Shown: piece by piece, positions 56,708-64,000 of the stretch
Layout of the letters: the number at the start of each line of letters is the position of its first letter
Position numbering within the stretch: position 1 is the first letter of the stretch
NCBI RefSeq assembly: GCF_025698545.1
Contig: NC_068569.1
Coordinates: 46,939,218-47,003,217 of the forward strand
Direction of reading: 5' to 3'
Length of the DNA stretch: 64,000 bases
Source: Gossypium raimondii
Taxonomy: Eukaryota; Streptophyta; Magnoliopsida; Malvales; Malvaceae
Program-made: the position numbers and the translations under genes
The notes under the pieces: generated by a model
What the model was told of the DNA's origin: nothing
The model's database searches: none
Seen by the model: only the letters and a program-made list of their open reading frames with translations

Positions 56708-56982
56708 TCTATCAACTCTGTTCTATCGAGCACCGGCTGAATCTACGCCAGGTGCCTTGATCCCAATTCTATTCTCACCTTTGATGGAGTGATCACTGCT
56801 GTAATTATCACCATCAACAGCGTTTCTCGATTCCCTGAACATTTTCATCTATAAAATAGAGGAATTAATAATCAACATCTAGATATCGACTCAAACTCGA
56901 CTTTGGCATATACCTCTAGACTTAATTTCGAGCTCAATTTAGTCTAAGAATTAACTAAACCTATAGTTCTGATACCACTAAA
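56708..56982 (-). mobile_element. Chromovirus leader/gag start and primer-binding site
   Basis: On the minus strand, PBS TGGTATCAGAAC (56977-56966) follows the LTR end by five bases. An ATG opens MKMFRESRNAVDGDNYSSDH at about 56850, which could be the gag start but is cut at 56708. Initiator tRNA-Met priming fits a chromovirus-type element. Confidence 0.55.
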
Positions 56983-59583
56983 TGTATCATCATATACCAA
57001 ACCTAATTGCCAAGTTCGAGCTATAGGATGTCACATTCGTTGTAGGAGAAACTACGATTAATTATATTCAAATTCCAGCATTAAACACTTAGATATGAGT
57101 ATTACATGCTTAAAACACGCTATATGATCATTTTTAGGTCATATACCAGCTTACGAAAGCTCAATACTATCCCAAGGTCGAACAAGGACTAAACTACAAC
57201 ATTTTCAAAACTTTCTAGACTGGTGACACGATTTCCAAGGTTTAGTGATGTGACCTTGAATACAGGAAACAAGCTTCCCAACCCTGAGGACCAAATTGTA
57301 AAATTTCCAAAACATAACACGGTCGACGTCGCGACGAGGAGAGCTAATATCACGACATTCTTGATAGTCCATTATGTTCTAAATTTTATTTGATTTAACC
57401 TAACATATGACAACAATGTTTGGCCTTAAGGCCCCAATCATCCTTTCAACACAAATAGACATGCTCAAAATACCATTTTCAAGCCACTAACACTTTTACC
57501 ATACATAAATGTTAGCCATTTCATTTCATTTCATTTCACTCACAACATTATTCCTAAAATTGACCATTTACAATTTGAAACAAGATAACCTAAGTACATG
57601 CCATTTGACAAAATGAAAGGAACTTTACAAACTATATTGAGTCAATGGCTATAGATCGAAAGTTGACTTCACCTTTCAGGCTTTGGGAATTACCTAAACC
57701 TGTGCCTGAAATAAACAAACTATACGCTGAGCGATAAAGCTCAGTGGTAGTTTCATGATTCAAGATATTATAACATATAAATTAACAATTTGACATAATG
57801 CACATATTCTCAATATCTACCAATACACATCCCATAATGCAACTCAATTCATCTATTATACATATATGAGCCTTCTTATAAAAATGACAATTTAAACTAC
57901 TCAACATAGCATCGTATTTAACCAATTCAATTTATTTGCCCATTTGTCTATCATTAAGCCATTTCTCATTCATTACCAATCATGAATTCAGCATCTATAC
58001 ATACTTACTATTGATATTAATTCATCTAATTTCGTGATCAAACTGTATCATTTTCCTTTTCGCTTACCATTCAATCATTTTCTAGAGTCTATCGACTCAT
58101 TCATACTCGTTTCGGCCCTAAGGCTCGTTTTCAAATGATTTTCATAATAAGATATATACTTTCTTTATCAGTTTGGTTTTATAGCATCATATAATTTCGC
58201 TTTGGTGACAACTTACTATATGTGCCAATTTCCCCTTACTTTGGTTTACAATTCAATACATATATCATTTCTCAATCATATTCATAATCACAATCCGATT
58301 CATCATTGATACACATGTATTTCTTGTCATACAACACATATATCTATCCAATTTCCATATCATATATCATATTCCAAGTAATTCATGTCATTTTCCATAT
58401 TATTCATTTTAGTCCTTTAACTCTATATTACATATCAAACTCAACCAAAAGAATCCATACTATCACCATATACTCACCTTGATATTCAATCATTTATTTA
58501 ACATGTATATGCAAGCAAATATTTCTATTTCGAATCATAAAAGTACAAACTGAGATTTCACATCACTCGTCAACAACTTTCACTTTTCCTTTCCCTCTCG
58601 ATGATTCAGCGTTGACGTTAGCTACGTACGATGAAACAACATAATAAACAATATCAATTTCTATCAGTTCACATTCAAACACAAAACCAATCATAAATTT
58701 TAATTTATTCAATTTAGTCCCTAAACCCGGGACAAACATGACTTTCAGTATAAAGCTTCAAATTAGAATCCAATTTCACATTTACTCATTAAAGACTTTA
58801 TACTTTTTATTCCTAGCTTAATTTCATGACATATTTTCATTTTATTCAATTTGGTCCCTAATGTAACAAAGGTAACAATCAAGCTTGTTAAGCTTTACAA
58901 TTTAATCCTTTTAAAATCTAAGCTTAATTTATATCAATTTCAAGCCTATTTCTTCAATTTATCAACAATGATAACTTATCAAAATTTCACCAATTGAACA
59001 AATTGATACATGGGCTAGCTAAATTGAGCTTCCGTGATCATAAATCTATAAAAATAAAAGAAAAACGGCTACAGACTTGGAAATGATAATCGAATGTCAA
59101 ATAAGTTTTTGAAGCTTTCTTCCTTAGTGTTTTAATGGTGGACGGAAAGAACTGGAGAAGATGATAGCTTTCTCCACTAAATTTTGGTTTATATAGTTGG
59201 CTTAATTTGTAATTAAGCACAATTAATTAGTTTAACCTTAGTTAATTTTCCTTTAATCCTTAGTTAATTAATACAAATGACATTCACCATCACATTCCAC
59301 TATCATCTATTTAAAATTGTTCTATTAGCTATTTTAGTCCTTTGGATAATAGCTATCTAATTCCTTAAGTCTTTTCCTAATTAAAAATCTATAATGATTA
59401 AACTTTTGCAATTTAGTCCCTAAGCTTTAATTAATTACATTTTTGGCTAAATTCATTAACCAAATTTCAATTTATCTATGTATTAACTTCATAAATATCC
59501 TTATTTAATAATTACATACTTGTTTTATAGAAATGAGGTTCCGGAACCACTTTTTTTACACCACTGGGAATCGAATCGTTACA
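56983..59583 (-). mobile_element. Chromovirus-type LTR, 2601 bp
   Basis: Minus orientation from TGTAACGATTCGATTCCC (59583) to GATACA (56983). A PBS lies on one side and a chromodomain with a purine tract on the other. The LTR has no coding sequence. Its length matches the other TGTAACA-ended LTRs in this window. Confidence 0.75.
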
Positions 59584-59765
59584 ATTCTCACCCGTAAGAA
59601 ATTTTATCTCCGAAATTTACTTGGAAAGAGGTGGGGATTCTAGGATCTCATTGTCTCTTCCAGTTTCCAGGTCACTTCTTTCGTGCCATGACTGCGCCAT
59701 AGAACTTTCACCAATGGTACACTCTTATTCTTAACTTTTTTGTTGACCGTTGCCCCGACATGTAT
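59584..59765 (-). pseudogene. Chromodomain at end of chromovirus pol, with purine tract
   Basis: On the minus strand the reading NKKVKNKSVPLVKVLWRSHG then TKEVTWKLEETMRS, stop, NPHLF matches the C-terminal chromodomain of Ty3/gypsy chromoviruses (VKVLW..H..EEATWE..). Then GGGTGAGAAT precedes the LTR. One stop lies in the chromodomain tail. Confidence 0.75.
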
Positions 59766-61600
59766 GTATCGGGGCTGTAAATACTGCAAATAAACTATAA
59801 GAATGAAGTAGTGTCTACAAGTTTACAATTAGGTTGTAATATAGATTTGTGTTTACAACGGAATACGAGAAGTCTTCTAAGGATCGTACCCCATGGAGGC
59901 CAAATTAATTTTTCACACAAATAGGTCTAAATAGTAATAATCCAAATACTATAGTATGATATGCATATAATAGAAGTTTATATAAATAACATGAAATAAA
60001 AGCTAATAGAAATAATCGAAATCAATCAATTAAGCAACCAAAACATCAACTCGTTTCTGTGTTCGTAATTAACTTCTGATTTAGGTTTTATTGAATTAGC
60101 TAGCAATTAACCTAATTATTACCCTTTTTCCTTCAACTAAATTAATTGGTCGGCTTAATCTACTTACCTTTCAACCTCATAGCTTAAACCGAGATTGATT
60201 AAGGAGGTGCTTGATCTGCCATAATTCAGTTTAGCAGATTAAACTAGTTTTCACATTTAAGGAGCTTAAATACAAGCATTTTTGTTATGTTTCAGTTAAG
60301 TTTTCATAGTTTTATTTACATTCAATAAAATGTGCAAATTGAGTCTTTTATTGACCTTAAGGGCTGTATGAGGCCTAAGGGTGAGTTAACACACTTTGTG
60401 AGTGTGTAGGAGACCATTAGAAGGTGCACAAAACAGATATTGGTCGCTATGTCACAACACAGATGACTCGATGTCACAATATAGGGAGAAGAATAGAGAA
60501 AACTCAAGACAGCCTTTGATGTCGCGACACAGATTGAGGGTGTCGCAACATACCCCTAAAGATAGTTGTAGAGGAGTATATTGATTGCTATGTTGTGACA
60601 CAGGTCTTGGTGCGTCACAACATCGACTCTGTGACGAAAATAAAACACGAAGTAGGGGTGTTTTGGTTTGCACAATCAAACTTTAAGCTCGGGAACATTA
60701 GCTAACCTAGGGTTAAGGACGATGGCCACCTAAAGGTTATAAATAGGCTCATTTATCACTTGTTATGGACATCATTCTTTTAAGCCTAGATTCTCTCTTG
60801 TAAATTTAGTTTAGCCTTCTTTATTTCTTAGGGTTTTAGATTTATTTCAATTGTTCTTGTTGATTTCAAGAGATCTAAATTGTGGAAGCATTCAAACTCT
60901 GTGGATTCATGTTTAATTTCAATACAATCTAGCTTTTTCATTTACTCTATCTTGTTGATTTAATTAACATGTTTTCTCTTTACATCGATTATATATTTCT
61001 ATAGAAGCCATAAGATTAATTAGTAGAGGTATGATTTGTTAACTATTTTGTAGGGTTACTCAACAGATCAGCTGTTTAGGAAAGGAAGAACGTGAAACAA
61101 ACCTTAGGCCTGACAACCCCTAGAAGTCATCAAGGTGAGAATTAAATCAAAATTGGTATTGCCCATCCGTAAACACCTTAACCCCAAATCAGCTTAAATT
61201 GTGAGGTTGGAAGATAAGTAGTTATTGCTGACTCGTTATGTTAGTGGGAGATCGGAAGATCCTGCTAGAGTGGCGACTAGTTGATTGACGAGGAACCCGA
61301 AACAATAGTTGATGGAAATAACCGAAGCAAGCTAATCACCCATAATCAGATTTGATTTATTCTCCCTTTTTAATCTCTTGAATTTTATCTTTTTATGTTA
61401 TTTTATTTTTATTACTATTATTATAAAACCCTCAAAATCCTATATTTCATAGTTTTCGTACTATAACTGACTTAAAAGTATTAATTAGATCTTTTAGTGT
61501 TTAGGTTAGATTTGATCTGGCACTTGCCTTTCTTGGGTACAATCCTCAGAGTACTTACCTACTTCGTTGTAAAACTATATGACAACTCGACCCGTATACT
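59766..61600 (+). mobile_element. Athila-like LTR, plus orientation (boundaries uncertain)
   Basis: A 'ttataaataggctc' promoter-like motif lies at about 60739. Motifs 'tgtcgcgacac' and 'gtgacacaggtc' are scattered at 60440-60640. The 3' end at 61500-61620 has 'ggtacaatcctcagagtactt' and 'ctcgacccgtatacttgcgg', the latter like the end of the LTR at 600-668. The left end lies close to the chromovirus fragment. No coding sequence was seen. Confidence 0.45.
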
Positions 61601-62640
61601 TGCGGATACCGCCTTGTCTTTCTATATTTTATTGCAGTATTCACACTTCGATGTGAGTACGTCTAGAGGCGGTCAATGCTTGATAGACTATTCTTTTGGC
61701 CTCATCTACCTAAGTTACTTCCTAGACTATTCTTTTGGCCTCATCTACCTAAGTTACTTCCTAAGGTCATCAATCTTATAGTTTAATCACACTTAACCCA
61801 ATCTAACTAATTTTGGGTAAATCATAAACCTTCTATTAACTACTCCCACTTATGCTTGTTTATCTCCTTAGGGTTTTTAGTTCTATATGATTCTAAATAC
61901 CATTCTCCCTAATCGAGTATGAAACATTCAAGTAAATATTAAAACTAAGAAAAGGGAAAAGAGAGTTATATCTGAGATATGTGTTAATGTGCAATTTTGA
62001 AAACCTGTAGAATGATATGATTGAGAATCAATCAAAGTAGAAAAGACGATGATAAACTTAATTTCTAAATAAAAGAAAAAAACTTGAATTGAAAATAAAA
62101 GTAAATAAATAAAAAAAATCCTAAAATAAAACCCTAATTTAAGAAGAAGAAATTAAACTAATCAAAGAGGTCTCAAAATCATCCCTAATCAGTTCCTGAG
62201 CACTAATATTTATAGTAGTGTGTTAGGTAACCATGTTAGGTCAATTACATATGACTAAGTATTGTAATTAAGTTTGTACAGACGAAAAACTCCTGAAGTG
62301 GTTGAACGGGCCTCGTCGAACCAGTATGGTGACATCGAAGGAGTGTTGTTGCGACATCGACGACATAATGCTCCCTGCTAGCTTCAAAGTTGGTTGTCAC
62401 GACATTAAATATCTAGTGTCACAATATTGATGGTAGACTACTCCCTGCTAGCCTCGAAGTTGGGTGTTGCGACATCCCAGGCAGTCTACTGACTCTTCAG
62501 CCTAAAACGATGTCTTGCACACTCAATCAACACATTAGTCTTCGCTTAGGCCCAGATTGGCCTAACAAGTTACTTGAATAAAAGCTCACGAAGTGTCAAA
62601 AAGAGCTTAATTTGCCACAACGATTTGTGGCAGACCAAAT
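61601..62640 (-). mobile_element. Athila-like LTR in inverted orientation (boundaries uncertain)
   Basis: On the minus strand, AAGTTTGGGGGA (62652-62641) is the typical Athila polypurine tract and is followed by LTR-like sequence with GTCGCAACA, TGTCGTGAC motifs and TATAAATATTAG at about 62213. The motif content matches the plus-oriented LTR on its left. Confidence 0.5.
61684..61761 (+). repeat. Perfect 39-bp tandem duplication
   Basis: Two head-to-tail copies of 'tagactattcttttggcctc' continuing to 'gttacttcc', 61684-61722 and 61723-61761. Confidence 0.95.
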
Positions 62641-63600
62641 TCCCCCAAACTTAACTCATTGTTTGTCTTCAAGCAATTAAGACACTCACATGCAACAAGA
62701 AAAAAAATTAAAAAGACGTCCCTTGACATGATATATAAACTACTCCTGATTCTTAAATTTAGACACGAGAGTTCATTAAATTACAAAGTGAACAAGTAAC
62801 AGTGAACTAAGCATATGACTCCATCAAAACGACCACACAAGTATGACATTTATGTTGGAAGAACATAAATAAATTACAATTTCACATACTCACATAATTT
62901 TCATCCATAGATAGAGTTACCTAAGTCACATAGGGCAAGTTTTAATAATTATAGCCCTAAAATAAAAAATTAAAGTATTCTAATCGTTGAACTCAAACTC
63001 CAAGGATTCTTCAATCCGCATCTTCCCCTTGTCCATTCCGGTAGCCATTTTTGATGTTCTTCCACCTGAAGAGTGGCCTGGGTCGTCACAAGTTGGCTTG
63101 CGGAGTTTTACACCCTTTTTTGAAACCTTTTTGATCGAAATGCCTTCTCGAAATTGTAAATAGGTAGGAAGTCTTCTTCCATCTTCTCTTCCTTCTTAGA
63201 CTATCCTTGAAACTAGATATCTGCATATTTGGTGAACGAGAATTGGCATCCGCATGTCATGCCTCATTGCATAGTCCTAATAACATGGTTGTATGTCCTG
63301 CATCCATCTTATCATTCATTCCAAGTTGGGCATCTCCCCTTGCCTTTGAGCTTTTATTTTGCTTTTGTCTTCAAAGATGGTGGAACACCGATTTTTTACT
63401 TTCTCTGTTGGTTCCAATCTAAAAGCAACCTTCTCTAAAGCTCTTTATACTACGCAACAATGGGGTCTCTAATAAGACTCATTGTCAGCTTCAAGAATTG
63501 CTTGGTGGCAGCCATTGGAACCTTGGCTTTCTTGCACAAAGCCATCATGAGGTGCGAGAAAAATATCCTGACCTTCTGACGACTAATGCACCTTATCATG
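62641..63600 (-). mobile_element. Internal region of Athila-like element
   Basis: It lies directly before the polypurine tract at 62641-62652 (minus orientation). Reading frames are short. The 63000-63130 stretch on the minus strand reads MATGMDKGKMRIEESLEF, which may be the end of a gag- or env-like ORF. No strong domain was recognised. Confidence 0.4.
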
Positions 63601-63937
63601 GACTTATAGATCCACATCCCTATGCACACAACATGGTCAGGGCTATGTCACATGGTCTGGCCGCACAATCGTTTGACCTTCATTTTCATAATTTTTCATA
63701 ATTTTCTCAATTTTTTTAGTTTATTCAAATCGGTTCCTGATTGCTTTGAATTTGTTTTTAGGGCCTCAAAAGCTCGATTTAAGGCCCAAATATGTATGTT
63801 TGCTATTATTGGAATGAGATATTGGAATTTATACTTACGTTGAATTATTTGTTCTGTTTTGAATTTAAAGGTTCTATTTTGTATAGTAACGCTCCATAAC
63901 CCTATTCTGGCGACAGAGACGAGTTAGGGGTGTTACA
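63600..63937 (+). mobile_element. 3' end of TGTAACACCC-family LTR
   Basis: Ends GAGTTAGGGGTGTTACA at 63937. Its last ~60 bp are the reverse complement of the left end of 23212-26114 ('cgctccataaccctattctggcgac'). Its left limit is not clear. Confidence 0.6.
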
Positions 63938-64000
63938 GTACAACTGTTTTCTCTGCAAAACAACATAAAGTAAAACATATTGAAAAACATTTACATTAGA

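Overview
The window is nuclear DNA of a dicot plant. It has introns with GT/AG borders, a plant eEF2, an AP2/ERF factor, type I MADS genes, a nuclear copy of plastid 16S rDNA, and dense nested LTR retrotransposons. The LTR families (TGTAACACCCC ends, arrays of ACACGG/CCGTGTG motifs) look like those of cotton (Gossypium) or a relative. That placement is recognition from memory, not a database match.

Layout. 1-6666: a decayed Athila-like Ty3/gypsy element with most of its pol deleted. 7733 to about 12580: a copia-type LTR interrupted by a 2.97 kb gypsy LTR. 13.2-16.9 kb: a reverse-transcriptase RNase H relic, possible minus-strand exons, and a short CRF-type ERF gene on the minus strand. About 17.1-26.56 kb: one degenerate 21-bp minisatellite split by two LTR insertions, one of which carries two further LTRs with their own target duplications or terminal repeats. 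28.3-29.6 kb: a G-rich repeat, then a plastid rrn16 insertion that is itself split by a 604-bp solo LTR.

29.6-51.1 kb is the most gene-like region. A unit made of a promoter, a proline-rich Pollen Ole e 1-type protein gene (+), a type I MADS gene (-) and a mini-MADS gene (+) is repeated in tandem: copy A, copy B, and a truncated copy C. A copia element (33058-41633, itself carrying a 2.86 kb solo LTR) separates A from B. A second, nearly intact copia element (42669-47634) splits the proline-rich gene of copy B. All three proline-rich copies are damaged. Both larger MADS copies remain open and keep a C-terminal DLNxxP motif.

51.7-55.2 kb holds a complete minus-strand eEF2 gene (843 aa), the only clear housekeeping gene. 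Its ATG sits alone at the end of an exon and the gene has a telo-box/TATA promoter. 56.3-64 kb is again retrotransposon: a copia LTR fragment, a chromovirus LTR flanked by both a chromodomain/PPT and a PBS/leader, Athila-like LTRs in inverted orientation, and the end of another TGTAACACCC-family LTR.

No RNA genes other than the plastid rRNA relic, and no CRISPR or bacterial-type features, were seen. Coordinates of element ends rest on visible termini and target-site duplications where these are stated. LTR family names are inference.
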